From an uncultured Oscillospiraceae bacterium (GTDB lineage Bacteria; Bacillota; Clostridia; Oscillospirales; Oscillospiraceae), in contig CANPWM010000006.1 in the NCBI GenBank assembly GCA_947584295.1, forward strand, positions 1 to 54,303: a stretch of 54,303 bases of DNA, in the 5' to 3' direction. The notes below the pieces were generated by a model that made no database searches, had not been told where the DNA came from, and saw only the letters and a program-made list of their open reading frames with translations. Positions 7,538-15,722 of the stretch are shown here, one piece after another. Made by a program: the position numbers and the translations under genes. Position 1 is the stretch's first letter, and the number at the start of each line of letters is the position of its first letter.

Positions 7538-8389
7538 GTGAGGAATGTGATCTCATTTAGAAAACCTGATAACGTGAGGGCTGAGTATATCAGGATCCCC
7601 ACGACGGGGAAAAGGCTCAAGCTGCTTATTGTGAGGCCGGAGGCGATGGACGGGAAGCGGCCTGGGGTGCTGTGGATTCACGGCGGAGGCTATGTGACGG
7701 GAATGGCGGAGATGGTGTATATGTCCCGGGCTGTCGATCTCGTGACCCGGGGCGGCGCGGTGGTGGTCGCGCCCGCCTATACCCTTTCGCTGAAAAAGCC
7801 CTATCCCGCCGCGCTGACGGAATGTCATGAGGCGCTGGTCTACATGAAAGATCACGCGGAGGCGCTGGGCATCAGAGCGGATCAGATCATGGTCGGCGGG
7901 GAGAGCGCGGGCGGGGGTCTGGCGGCGGCGCTGTGTATGTACGCCAGGGATCACGATACGGTGAGGATCGCCTTTCAGATGCCGCTCTACCCGATGCTGG
8001 ACTGCTGTGATACCGCGTCCTCCCGAGACAACCACGGGAAGGTGTGGAATACCCGGCGGAACCATCTGGCCTGGAGGCTGTATCTGCGAGGGCTGAAGGG
8101 CGGGGCCGTTCCGGCCTACGCCTCCCCGTCCAGGCGGGAGGATCACAGCGGCCTGCCGCCCTGCTACACCTTTGTGGGGGAGCTTGAGCCTTTCCGGGAC
8201 GAGACGCTTGCGTACATAGAGCGGCTCAGGGCCGCCGGAGTCCCGGCGGAGGCGGACGTATACGCGGGATTTTACCACGCCTATGACATGATGCACCCGG
8301 AAAAGGAGGACGCGAAGCTGGCCGCGGAGCGGTTTATCCGGCAGTTTCAGCTGGCGTGCGAGCGGTATAGGGCCGAGCAGAAGGGGTGA
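7538..8389 (+). CDS. Alpha/beta hydrolase, HSL-type esterase
   Basis: 283 aa. It has the hormone-sensitive-lipase family oxyanion motif HGGG (in VLWIHGGGYVTG, about residues 46-57), the nucleophile elbow GESAGG (about 121-126), an Asp/Glu region (VGELEPFRDE) and the catalytic His in AGFYHAYD near the C terminus. It probably hydrolyses short acyl esters, or de-acetylates sugars. The start is GTG 7538 or GTG 7547; a GTGAGG string precedes the latter. It stands alone, convergent with the ATPase gene, with a strong hairpin between. The substrate is not predictable. Confidence 0.88.
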   Translation: MRNVISFRKPDNVRAEYIRIPTTGKRLKLLIVRPEAMDGKRPGVLWIHGGGYVTGMAEMVYMSRAVDLVTRGGAVVVAPAYTLSLKKPYPAALTECHEALVYMKDHAEALGIRADQIMVGGESAGGGLAAALCMYARDHDTVRIAFQMPLYPMLDCCDTASSRDNHGKVWNTRRNHLAWRLYLRGLKGGAVPAYASPSRREDHSGLPPCYTFVGELEPFRDETLAYIERLRAAGVPAEADVYAGFYHAYDMMHPEKEDAKLAAERFIRQFQLACERYRAEQKG

Positions 8390-8403
8390 CGGTGGCCGCC
8401 TTT

Positions 8404-8466
8404 GCCTGCTGGCGGCAGGCAAAATATAAGTCGGAGGAACCGCGTACCTGTACGCGATTCCTCCGA
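8404..8466. terminator. Double hairpin between convergent genes
   Basis: GCCTGC/GCAGGC (8404-8420), then a longer stem TCGGAGGAA-x-CGCGTA / TACGCG-x-TTCCTCCGA (8431-8466, 9 + 6 bp, CCTG loop). It is located where the esterase (+) and the ATPase (-) transcripts meet and can serve both. Confidence 0.7.
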
Positions 8467-8496
8467 TTGTTAAGAAGCCAAAAATTGCGCTGTCCT

Positions 8497-9945
8497 TTAC
8501 TCCATTCCGCGGTATCCGTGTTTTTCCGCGTGGCCCAGGAGATACAAGAAGGCGAAGGCGGGGATACGGATCAGGTCTTTCCCCGCTTTGGTGTTGTGAA
8601 CGCCAAAGTCGTTCGCGTTTTTGGTCACCACGATAGAGGCCGCCGCCTCGCCGCACAACTGAGAGATAGCGTCGTCGTCGGCAATCGGGGCGTTTTCACG
8701 GTATTTGACCTCTATCAGAATATTCTTCGCGTTGGTGTACTCTACGACAATATCGACTTCCTTGCCCTTCCTGCCGCCCCGGTAATAGCCCACAGCGGCG
8801 GCCTGCTGGTAATAAAATGCCGCTACGTGCTTATAGATGGCGGTTTCTACGATCTTCCCCATTTCAACGGGATCGGTCAACAGCGAATCGTCCATCAAAA
8901 CGGCATTTCTGATGGCGGCGTCGGCGATATAGATTTTAGGACTCGCTTTCAGGACCTTCTTCCCCGCCATATTTACCGGCCAGCTCTGATAGATCAGATT
9001 TGCGCTCTCTAAATATTGGATATAGTTTTCTACGGTCGGCCGGGAGACACCGCTCAGCTCTTTGGCGATAGCGTCAACGGAGACGACTTCCGAGGAGACG
9101 TTGCAGAGGTATAAAAAGATCCGCTCCAATTCCGTGGCGTTTCTGATGTTGTAAAGGGACGGAAGATCCCTTTTCAGAACCTTGTCCACCACGTCCTCCC
9201 GCATGATCTGCTGGGCCATCACATCGTTGTCGGCTAATGCCAGCTCCGGGAATCCGCCGACCTGCAAATAGCGGTTGAAATGATTTTGCACCTTGGACAG
9301 CTGGAGCATGATGTTCGTGCGCTCCTGCTGGGTCTTGTAGAGCAGTGGGGTTATTTTCAGCTCCTTTGGCAGTATGGGCCGGTCAACGTCAAGAAGCTCG
9401 CAGTACTCATAAAAGGACATGGTGGGGACTTGGATCGTTGACCAGCGCCCGGCGCCGCTCTCCTGGTTGCCCTTGATCAAGGCGGGGCTTGCCGAGCCTG
9501 TCGCAACCACCTTGGTGTCCGGCTGCATATCGTAGATCGTTTTGAGCCACTTGTCCCAATCCTGTGCGTACTGGACCTCGTCAAAGAAGTAGTAGACGTC
9601 CTGCTCGGGGTAAATATTTTCGTGGTAGCACTCCAAGATGTCGTTGATCCCGCCGAGCTTCAGCATGGGGTGATCCATGGAGATAAAAATGATTTTCTGC
9701 GGGGGAACGCCTCTTTTGAGCAGTTCTTCGATCATTTGGTATTGGATCGTGGTTTTTCCCACCCGGCGCGTTCCCGTCAGGACGACGATCCGGCGGATAT
9801 CCTGCCGGGTGAGCCGCTTCATCGCCTCGTAAAACGCGAATCTTTTGTACGTTTTTGCAAGCTTCGGATTGATTGTGCCGGTCTTCCACCAAGGGTTAAA
9901 AGACGTAAGCACTTTAAGGATACCGGCTTTGTTGATGATAGCCAT
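8497..9945 (-). CDS. AAA ATPase with C-terminal DUF4143 domain
   Basis: 482 aa from the ATG at 9945, chosen because AAGGAGGG lies just upstream; 29 further codons in frame upstream overlap the promoter. Walker A is VVLTGTRRVGKTT (about residues 55-67), Walker B YYFFDEVQYAQDW, and a sensor region VVATGSASPALIKG follows. A winged-helix segment (VDAIAKELSGVSRPTVENYIQYL) precedes a DUF4143 domain with a nuclease-like core (GKEVDIVVEY, NILIEVKYRENA, D/E-x-K pattern). Such proteins are very common in anaerobes and their role is unsettled. It is monocistronic with its own consensus promoter lying in a 40-bp palindrome. Confidence 0.9.
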   Translation of the reverse strand: MAIINKAGILKVLTSFNPWWKTGTINPKLAKTYKRFAFYEAMKRLTRQDIRRIVVLTGTRRVGKTTIQYQMIEELLKRGVPPQKIIFISMDHPMLKLGGINDILECYHENIYPEQDVYYFFDEVQYAQDWDKWLKTIYDMQPDTKVVATGSASPALIKGNQESGAGRWSTIQVPTMSFYEYCELLDVDRPILPKELKITPLLYKTQQERTNIMLQLSKVQNHFNRYLQVGGFPELALADNDVMAQQIMREDVVDKVLKRDLPSLYNIRNATELERIFLYLCNVSSEVVSVDAIAKELSGVSRPTVENYIQYLESANLIYQSWPVNMAGKKVLKASPKIYIADAAIRNAVLMDDSLLTDPVEMGKIVETAIYKHVAAFYYQQAAAVGYYRGGRKGKEVDIVVEYTNAKNILIEVKYRENAPIADDDAISQLCGEAAASIVVTKNANDFGVHNTKAGKDLIRIPAFAFLYLLGHAEKHGYRGME

Positions 9946-9966
9946 CAGGATCCCTCCTTTGCAAAT

Positions 9967-9995
9967 ATTATAGCCGAAATCTTCAAAGTTGTCAA
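9967..9995 (-). promoter_or_regulatory. Consensus sigma-A promoter of AAA/DUF4143 gene
   Basis: Minus strand TTGACA (9995-9990), 17-bp spacer, TATAAT (9972-9967), then AAGGAGGG and the ATG. The -35 lies inside the edge of the palindrome at 9991-10030. Confidence 0.8.
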
Positions 9996-10030
9996 CAAAC
10001 ATTATAAGTATACTTACAATGTTTGTAGAC
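9991..10030. promoter_or_regulatory. 40-bp near-perfect palindrome over the -35
   Basis: The left arm starts GTCAACAAACATTATAAGTA and the right arm is TACTTACAATGTTTGTAGAC. Comparing arms, only the positions 4 and 14 bases from each end fail to pair. It overlaps the -35 of the ATPase promoter, as expected for a dimeric or tetrameric repressor site. There is no T-run, so it is not a terminator. Confidence 0.6.
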
Positions 10031-10049
10031 AAAGTTTGATTTTTTGCGA

Positions 10050-10073
10050 TAAAAATGGCCCCCGGGGCCCTGG
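10050..10073 (-). terminator. Weak terminator of first HTH gene
   Basis: On the minus strand a GC-only hairpin (GGCC/GGCC core within GGGCCCCGGGGGCC) is followed by ATTTTTATC. It lies about 50 bp beyond the stop of the HTH gene at 10121. Confidence 0.4.
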
Positions 10074-10120
10074 AGAGCCGGACGGGGGCGTAGTGGGAGA
10101 TTGCGTTTATGGCTTTGGGC

Positions 10121-10687
10121 TTATACTTTAGAATTCATATAGTCCCTGAGAGCCTCGTCCAGATGAATGGGCGAGAGAGCGTTGCGGGTAAAGAGTTCCG
10201 CGGCGGCCTCGGCAACGGTGTGGTCGTCGGTAAAGACCTCGGACACCGTGGGGCTGACTTCCCAGCCCCGGGGCGTCCACTCCAGCACCTTGAGCGCGTA
10301 CTGGAACGGCTTCGGCTCGATGGCCTCGTATTTCCAGGCGGCCGCCTTGGCGCTGAGTTCCTCCGAAAGCTCAAAAAGCTGGCGCATGGCCTCCAGGAGA
10401 ATCAGCGCGGCCTTCTGGAGCGCGGGGTTCAGGGTGTCTACCATGCCGCTGATGAGGTTGAAGGCGGTGTCGGTGGGCGTACTCTCCCCGGCGACCAGCT
10501 GCGAGGGGGTCATCTTCATTTTATAGGCCAGATGCTCGATGGTGTCTGCGCTCGGGTTTCCCTCCCCTTTAAGGCAGGAGAGTAAAGTGGTGTGTCCTAT
10601 GCCGAGAGCCTTCGCAAACTCCGCCTGGCTGGGGTATTCCTTGAGCTTTCTGTTCATGATGGCCGCGATGTTTCTCTGTATTTTCAT
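10121..10687 (-). CDS. HTH regulator with DUF6514-like C-terminal domain (copy 1)
   Basis: 188 aa from the ATG at 10687 (GAGGAG upstream; an upstream in-frame TTG is too close to that site). Residues about 1-60 are an XRE-type HTH (YPSQAEFAKALGIGHTTLLS, NPSADTIEHLAYKM). The C-terminal part (WTPRGWEVSPTVSEVFTDDH, AEAAAELFTRNALSPIHLDE) resembles the short DUF6514-type domain found in Oscillospiraceae. A clear paralog lies at 17432-17992 with the same order and near-identical last 30 residues. Function is unknown; DNA binding is inferred from the HTH. Confidence 0.75.
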   Translation of the reverse strand: MKIQRNIAAIMNRKLKEYPSQAEFAKALGIGHTTLLSCLKGEGNPSADTIEHLAYKMKMTPSQLVAGESTPTDTAFNLISGMVDTLNPALQKAALILLEAMRQLFELSEELSAKAAAWKYEAIEPKPFQYALKVLEWTPRGWEVSPTVSEVFTDDHTVAEAAAELFTRNALSPIHLDEALRDYMNSKV

Positions 10688-10798
10688 GGTGTTCAATCTC
10701 CTCGTTTTAAAGAATTAAAGTAAAATGGGTGCAAAACGCTCGCTTGTGACATTCCTTTGCGTGAAATCTTTTCGGACTGCCGCGACAATTGAAAATAA

Positions 10799-10821
10799 AC
10801 CGGGAGGCGCGGCCTCCCGGT
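10799..10821 (-). terminator. Terminator of the sigma-factor operon
   Basis: Perfect 10-bp stem ACCGGGAGGC/GCCTCCCGGT with a 3-nt loop. On the minus strand it is followed by TTATTTTC, about 20 bp after the stop of the secreted-protein gene. Confidence 0.85.
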
Positions 10822-10841
10822 CTATTTCATTCTGAGGGGAT

Positions 10842-11276
10842 TCATGCCCAGACAGGGTCTGTGCTAAATGGCATATTAGCCCCACCACCGTCGCGGCTGG
10901 CGTAAAAGACAAGGACGGCGTAATACTGATAACCGTGCGTCACATTGAGCCTGATGGAGTGACCATAAACGAAATCGTTGGTAGTCATCATATCCGGGTA
11001 ATTTTGGTACCAGTATGTCGCGACAAGTTCATCGGTTGCAGAATCAGGAGTCTCACCTTTCATCCTATACACGGTGACTCTATGAGCTCCGATTGTGTCC
11101 ATTGTGTTTGTCCCGACAACATGAAATTCAACGGAGATATCCCCGGCGGCCCACTTGTGGATATAGGCTCCTGCTGAGGAGATATACTTGTTGGTATGTT
11201 CCGCAGCCAACACAGGGGTGCTGAGGACGGAGACCACCATGATTATTAGGGCAAGATACGTTACACATTTCTTCAA
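10842..11276 (-). CDS. Secreted protein, DUF6147-like
   Basis: 144 aa with a clear Sec signal peptide (MKKCVTYLALIIMVVSVLST) and a likely cleavage after VLA-A near residue 25. The mature part is beta-rich (YISSAGAYIHKWAAGDISVE, GTNTMDTIGAHRVTVYRM, YYAVLVFYASRD) and resembles a family of small secreted Firmicutes proteins annotated DUF6147. It has no anchor or lipobox. It is the last gene of the sigma/anti-sigma-like operon, only 5 bp behind the DUF4367 gene, so it is probably the product controlled by that sigma factor, or a signal for it. Function unknown. Confidence 0.75.
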   Translation of the reverse strand: MKKCVTYLALIIMVVSVLSTPVLAAEHTNKYISSAGAYIHKWAAGDISVEFHVVGTNTMDTIGAHRVTVYRMKGETPDSATDELVATYWYQNYPDMMTTNDFVYGHSIRLNVTHGYQYYAVLVFYASRDGGGANMPFSTDPVWA

Positions 11277-11281
11277 GATTA

Positions 11282-12127
11282 TTAGCCTCCAATCGAATCA
11301 AGTATTTTGATTAGATCTTCGTATGAGGTCAATCCTGATAACCGACATTCAACGCTTTCCGTCGTCCATACCGCAAGGTATTTTTCATCGTTTGTCATAA
11401 TATGAAATTTGATTCCATTATGCTCGTAGAAATCGAGTGATTGATCATCAATATTGTACGATTCCTTGGGAACCCCCGACAGATATTGAATGTAGGATAA
11501 AATGTAACAGTTTTCGCTTCTTGCAAATTTACCTAATATAAGGTTGGACTCAGGGTTTTCCAAAGATGTTACTTGCGACTGCTCATATCCCTCCGGCCAA
11601 TAGGTCGGGAGATGCTTGACGTCAATGCTATATTGTTCCATAGCGTCCTTCATCCCCTGCAACTGTGGCGGGATTTCAATACCATCCTTACCTAATGCTC
11701 CTTTTGACGACAGGCCAAAGGTCTCCGCCGTCCAAGTGGCGATTCGGTCAAACAGGTCAAATCCCTTGGCATAAGCCACGGCCATGGAGGCCACCATGAG
11801 GGCGACGATCACAGCGGCGGCTACCCCCACCTTCAGGAGAATACGGAGGCTGCGGCGCTTCTTGTTCTCGGCTTTTACCCGTTTCAGGAAGTCCTCATAC
11901 GTTGGCTGGGGGTCCATGTACTCCGGGCGAGGATCTTTGCGGGCGATGGTATCCAGGTATAAGGCCAACAGATCGCCGCAAGAGGCGTTTTCGTCCATCT
12001 CGGACACAATTATTTTATACTCCTCTTTAAGATCTTCAACGGACATGGAGTCCAGCTCTTTTGCCAGCTCGTCCATATCGTGAGGATAATTTGATACGTT
12101 CTCACTGGAACCTACATTACTATCCAT
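11282..12127 (-). CDS. DUF4367-type membrane protein, putative anti-sigma
   Basis: 281 aa. The N-terminal cytoplasmic part (about 1-95, acidic and helical), one transmembrane helix (about 98-119, VGVAAAVIVALMVASMAVAY) and an extracellular C-terminal domain of DUF4367 type (LPTYWPEGYEQSQV, LDFYEHNGIKFHIMTNDEKY, EDLIKILDSI). The order sigma factor, single-pass membrane protein and secreted protein is typical of ECF regulation, so the N-terminal part is the candidate sigma-binding region. There is no zinc-binding HxxxCxxC motif, so it is not a classical ZAS anti-sigma. GGGGAAAGGGGTG precedes the ATG. Confidence 0.75.
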   Translation of the reverse strand: MDSNVGSSENVSNYPHDMDELAKELDSMSVEDLKEEYKIIVSEMDENASCGDLLALYLDTIARKDPRPEYMDPQPTYEDFLKRVKAENKKRRSLRILLKVGVAAAVIVALMVASMAVAYAKGFDLFDRIATWTAETFGLSSKGALGKDGIEIPPQLQGMKDAMEQYSIDVKHLPTYWPEGYEQSQVTSLENPESNLILGKFARSENCYILSYIQYLSGVPKESYNIDDQSLDFYEHNGIKFHIMTNDEKYLAVWTTESVECRLSGLTSYEDLIKILDSIGG

Positions 12128-12200
12128 GGACTCACCCCTTTCCCCTCTGTATAAGTATGTGTTGATAATCGTGTAATGTTATCAAGAAAAATATATTTTG

Positions 12201-12677
12201 TCATATCCCCATCAGTTCCCGGCATTTTTTGAGGAGCCTGCTGACCTTTACGCGGCAGTACTCCTCGGTTATGCCCAATCTCCTGCTCATTTCCTTGTAG
12301 TCCATCAGCCGCTCAAAACGCCAGACAAGGATCTGCTTCTCGGCATCGGAGAGCTGGCTTGGCAGAACATGCGAAAGCGGCTCGGCCTGTTCCGGCGCGA
12401 TAAGATCCCCGTATTCCTCCAGAGAACGGTTGTACTTGGTGGAATGAAGCCGACGGTGATTTTTGATACGGTAGTCCAACGCCTTGAGCAGCCACCCTTT
12501 TGGGTCTTCATGCTTTATGAGTATATCGACTTTCTCCGTCGCAGTCACAAAAATGTCGTGAACAAAATCAGCGGCGTCCGCAGGGTTTGCTCCGTAAAGG
12601 TTGGCCGCGATCTTTAAATAAATGCAGTTTTCTGAATAAAGCTGGGAGAGAAACGATTTTTTCTCAGTCTCTGTCAT
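12201..12677 (-). CDS. ECF-type RNA polymerase sigma factor
   Basis: 158 aa from the ATG at 12677 (GGAGG site), a normal ECF length; longer in-frame extension upstream has no ribosome site. Region 2: LKIAANLYGANPADAADFVH, DIFVTATEKV, WLLKALDYRIKNHRR. Region 4: LSDAEKQILVWRFERLMDYK, EMSRRLGITEEYCRVKVSRL (helix-turn-helix). It heads a three-gene minus-strand operon with the DUF4367 membrane protein and the secreted protein. A pair of TTTCGACaATTTTCGACT direct repeats precedes the start and could be a binding site or part of an autoregulated promoter. Confidence 0.88.
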   Translation of the reverse strand: MTETEKKSFLSQLYSENCIYLKIAANLYGANPADAADFVHDIFVTATEKVDILIKHEDPKGWLLKALDYRIKNHRRLHSTKYNRSLEEYGDLIAPEQAEPLSHVLPSQLSDAEKQILVWRFERLMDYKEMSRRLGITEEYCRVKVSRLLKKCRELMGI

Positions 12678-12859
12678 CGCGCCGCCTCCGCAAATAGTCG
12701 AAAATTGTCGAAATATGCGTTTCGCAAATGTTAATATATCACACCTGATGGGAAAAGGAAACAGAAAATTAAAAAAATTTTTACATTCCCCTGAAAAAAT
12801 ATAGATCCCGATCGAAATATGAGTATAACGACGCAAAAAAGCGTAGATGCCCTATGCCA

Positions 12860-13945
12860 TTACAGCTTGTTCAGCTCCCGGCGAACCTCTTCCACCAGAC
12901 GGGCGCGCTCTGTCCCGGAGGCCCGGTTGTAGCGGGGGAGGGCGGCGTCGCGGATCCGCTCGGCGGAACGTGCCCACTGCTCGAACTCCGGCTTTGTCAT
13001 CTTCTTTTTCAGGACGCGGGCGTAATATTTCTTATAGGCCCGCTGGTGGATCTGCCAGATCTCGTTCTCCTGCACCTTCTCCCGGAAGCTGGAGAGAGCA
13101 CCCACGTCCCGGCAGGTCTTTTCCGTCTCGCCGGGGGCGATATTGTTGCAGTAGGAGTAGGACACTCCCGGCGTCTGCAAGAACCACTTGCCGCAGTTGA
13201 GACACCGGCGGGGTACGTAGCCCTTTTGAATGCCCTTCATCAGCTCCACATAGACAAAATCCCGGAGACGGTCAAAGTACATCTTCTCCACCACTTCCGC
13301 GTGAACCTCGCCGGTCACCTCGTCCGTAGAAGAGCGAATGGCGTACTGTACGTTGACCTGCGGGGCGTCCACCTGATCGTCCTCCCCCAAGCTCACCCCG
13401 CTGACGAAGGCATCTACGCCGCCCCAATAGACCTGTTCCGGAAGAGAGAATTTCTTCTGGAGCTTTTTTTCTTTTCTCCGGGACTTCGCCATTTCGTCCA
13501 AGAACCAGGAGTACCGCCGCTGAATGAGCAGAAGGTCGTCCCGCGCCCAGAAATACTTGTTCAGGATCGAGCCGTCGTCATTTATTATATCGTCCGCGAT
13601 CGCGGTTTTCGCCTCGCCAACGAACATTCGATGAAATATCTCGATCTCCACAAGGTTGGGGTCCCTGATGAAAAGATTGTATAGCGGCAGACGCACAAAC
13701 TCGTCCAGCATCGGATAAAAGGCCGCCACCGTTCCCTCACGGTCACGCGCCGCGATCCTGTCCTCAAGGCGTTCCACAAGGCCGCAGTATTTACTGGTAT
13801 CCAGCTTCAGAGCGGCCAGGAGCGTTGTTCCGTACGGTATGACCTCCGGCTCATTCTCGACCCAATACCCGTCGTCGCCAAACTGGATCTTGGTGTGGGT
13901 AACAGGCCGCCGAAAGTCAAATAGATCTTTCCCTAAAACGCCCAT
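12860..13945 (-). CDS. DUF6076-like zinc-binding protein
   Basis: 361 aa from the ATG at 13945 (CGGAGGTG site). The C-terminal region has a treble-clef-like Cys cluster RRCLNCGKWFLQTPGVSYSY-C with a further Cys in EKTCRD, followed by a long basic helical segment (QIHQRAYKKYYARVLKKKMT, FEQWARSAERIRDAAL). This matches proteins annotated DUF6076, common near mobile DNA in Clostridia and of unknown function. It is divergently transcribed from the small protein at 14097, with overlapping promoters. The gene does not appear to be part of the mobilization module but abuts it. Confidence 0.75.
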   Translation of the reverse strand: MGVLGKDLFDFRRPVTHTKIQFGDDGYWVENEPEVIPYGTTLLAALKLDTSKYCGLVERLEDRIAARDREGTVAAFYPMLDEFVRLPLYNLFIRDPNLVEIEIFHRMFVGEAKTAIADDIINDDGSILNKYFWARDDLLLIQRRYSWFLDEMAKSRRKEKKLQKKFSLPEQVYWGGVDAFVSGVSLGEDDQVDAPQVNVQYAIRSSTDEVTGEVHAEVVEKMYFDRLRDFVYVELMKGIQKGYVPRRCLNCGKWFLQTPGVSYSYCNNIAPGETEKTCRDVGALSSFREKVQENEIWQIHQRAYKKYYARVLKKKMTKPEFEQWARSAERIRDAALPRYNRASGTERARLVEEVRRELNKL

Positions 13946-13995
13946 GGGACACCTCCGAAAGATAATGCAAGAAAAATAGTAGAATATTTGTTTTA

Positions 13996-14039
13996 AGTGT
14001 ATATTATCGCTTGACAAAAGTCAAGAGGGTATGTTACAC
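13996..14039. promoter_or_regulatory. Overlapping divergent promoters with palindromic core
   Basis: Plus: TTGACA (14011-14016), 17 bp, TTACAC (14034-14039), serving the small protein at 14097. Minus: TTGACT (14024-14019), 17 bp, TACACT (14001-13996), serving the DUF6076-like gene. The two -35 boxes lie within one palindrome, CTTGAC AAAA GTCAAG (14010-14025), so the polymerases compete or a repressor shuts both. Confidence 0.65.
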
Positions 14040-14096
14040 TGGAGATAGATAATCGGAGTCAAAAGTGAATTATCAATATTCGGAGGCGGGGACTGT

Positions 14097-14399
14097 TTGG
14101 AGATTGACATTCGAGACGAGCAGAAAATTGTGACGATTTGGTTGAGCAAGGACGAGCGGAATGACCCGGGCGTAAGTGATACCCTGCGGAAAATCTGCGC
14201 GGAGTATAACCCGCGCAACTACACCGTGGCCGTGTTCAAGTCCGGCGAGGACGACCTTTTTGAGCTGACCTCTGACCTCCTGATGACCAACCGGCGGAAG
14301 CTGGCGGAGCAGGAGACGGAGCGAGAGACGGAGCGAGAGACGGAGCAGGAGGCGGTGCAGGAGCGCGCAGTGGGGCCGTCAATGATCATGGGCTTTTAG
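14097..14399 (+). CDS. Small unknown protein, paralog of 18243 gene (copy 1)
   Basis: 100 aa from a TTG start at 14097; GGAGG lies 10 nt upstream, and the paralog at 18243 starts at the same residue with GTG. The shared core is MEIxIRxEQKIVxxWL, a central YxVAVFxSGxxxL and a final LLxxNRxK, about 65 residues, mixed alpha/beta and with no membrane segment. This copy has a charged tail made of ETER repeats (14313-14348) ending VGPSMIMGF. I do not recognise the family. Both copies are first genes after a divergent regulator-like gene and flank the mobilization module. Confidence 0.6.
   Translation: MEIDIRDEQKIVTIWLSKDERNDPGVSDTLRKICAEYNPRNYTVAVFKSGEDDLFELTSDLLMTNRRKLAEQETERETERETEQEAVQERAVGPSMIMGF
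14313..14348 (+). repeat. Three 12-bp tandem repeats (ETER) in small protein gene
   Basis: GAGACGGAGCGA at 14313-14324 and 14325-14336, and GAGACGGAGCAG at 14337-14348. They are in frame and encode alternating Glu/Thr/Arg. The repeat is absent from the paralog at 18243. Confidence 0.85.
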
Positions 14400-14452
14400 C
14401 TGTCATATGATAGTGAATGGATTTTAGAAACAAATTTACAAGGAGGATAAAA

Positions 14453-15526
14453 ATGAAAAACACTGAAAGATTGAAAACCGTCACCGGTGAGGAACTGATG
14501 AACGAGCCTATCCGTCCGCCCAACTTTATCGTGGACTCCCTGCTGTCCCAGGGCCTGCACATCCTGGCGGGCGCGCCGAAGGTGGGGAAGTCGTGGCTGG
14601 CACTGTGGCTGGCGGTGACGGTGGCAAAGGGGGAGCCGGTGTGGGGAATGAGTGTGAGGCAAGGCACGACGCTCTATCTCTGCCTTGAGGATTCCACGCT
14701 GCGGATACAGAATCGGCTCTTCGAGATCACCGAGGACGCTCCGGCCAACGTCCACTTCTGCACGGAGAGCCGTGTCGTTGGTGCGGGGCTGGAGGAACAG
14801 CTTGAAGTATTTCTTACCGAGCACCCGGACACGTCGCTAATCATCATCGACACGCTCCAGATGGTGCGAAACGCCAAGCGGGACAACACCTACGCCAACG
14901 ACTACTCGGATCTCTCGGCACTGAAGAAAATCGCAGACGCCCACAGTCTCGCCATCCTGCTCATTCATCATCTGCGAAAGGAGAACGCAGATGACGATGT
15001 GTTCAAACGGATTTCCGGCACCACGGCTATCAGCGGAGCGGTGGACTCCAGCTTCACACTGGTGGAGGACGGGCGCGGGAGCGGACGGGCCACGCTCTAC
15101 TGCATCGGGCGGGACATTGAGTACCGGGAGCTGTCCCTCGTCAGGAGTGAGTGCAACGTCTGGGACGTGGAGGAAACGCTCCTGCCGGTCAACAAATCCG
15201 ACAACCTCATTTCTCTGCTCTCTGCGTTCGTGAAAGCCCGCGGAAATTTTATCGGCACTCCCACGGAGCTCGTCAGCCACATCGACCCTGCCGGCACGGA
15301 GAACATCAGCACCCGGACGCTCTCCCGTAAGATCCTGCAAAGCGATGCGGCTCTAAAGAAAGCGGGCATCGAGGCCGTCTGCCGCCGGAGCAACGGCAAG
15401 CGGATCATCGAGCTCACGAGTGCCGATAGTGACGATACTCACGCCCCCGGAAACATCGGCACTATCGACCCTGTGACCGCGCACGTCGCCGCAGGTGCGC
15501 CAGCAACACTGGAGGTGGCATCGTGA
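14453..15526 (+). CDS. RepA-like AAA ATPase of mobile module
   Basis: 357 aa from the ATG at 14453, with AAGGAGG 7 nt upstream. It is a RecA/RepA hexameric helicase-type ATPase: HILAGAPKVGKSWLALWLAV (Walker A, about residues 39-50), TLYLCLEDSTLRIQNR, LIIIDTLQMVRN (Walker B, about 133-140) and LAILLIHHLRKENADD (motif III). Such proteins precede mobC and relaxase genes on many Clostridia integrative and mobilizable elements, where they are thought to act in replication or DNA processing. It is separated from mobC by an oriT-like region. No initiator or primase gene accompanies it. Confidence 0.85.
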   Translation: MKNTERLKTVTGEELMNEPIRPPNFIVDSLLSQGLHILAGAPKVGKSWLALWLAVTVAKGEPVWGMSVRQGTTLYLCLEDSTLRIQNRLFEITEDAPANVHFCTESRVVGAGLEEQLEVFLTEHPDTSLIIIDTLQMVRNAKRDNTYANDYSDLSALKKIADAHSLAILLIHHLRKENADDDVFKRISGTTAISGAVDSSFTLVEDGRGSGRATLYCIGRDIEYRELSLVRSECNVWDVEETLLPVNKSDNLISLLSAFVKARGNFIGTPTELVSHIDPAGTENISTRTLSRKILQSDAALKKAGIEAVCRRSNGKRIIELTSADSDDTHAPGNIGTIDPVTAHVAAGAPATLEVAS

Positions 15527-15599
15527 GTCGCCTCTGCGCTAAGCGCCCACACAGCGCCAACGTCGCCCGAATTAAAAAGCTACCTTTTTTCCCTTTCGG

Positions 15600-15715
15600 G
15601 TCACGGTTACGGCAGAGGAAAAACTCTCCCCTTGGGAGAGGCAAGCAGAGCGCCTGTCCGACTTTGTCGGACGGCACAAATTGCGGGCAGAAGCCCGCAC
15701 CCACTTGAGAACGGA
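15600..15715 (+). other. Candidate oriT upstream of mobC
   Basis: A 196-bp gap between the ATPase and mobC holds three compact hairpins in a row: CTCTCCC/GGGAGAG (15624-15640), GTCCGA/TCGGAC (15656-15672) and GCGGGC/GCCCGC (15683-15698). oriT regions of MOB-P elements usually lie directly upstream of mobC and contain such inverted repeats. The nic site cannot be placed from sequence alone. A short frame (15523-15708) covers the region but looks like chance. Confidence 0.5.
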
Positions 15716-15722
15716 GGAAGAA

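Noticed and set aside
15523-15708. 61-codon frame overlapping the RepA-like ATPase stop
   Set aside because: It runs through the oriT hairpins, has no ribosome site and a composition dictated by the repeats.
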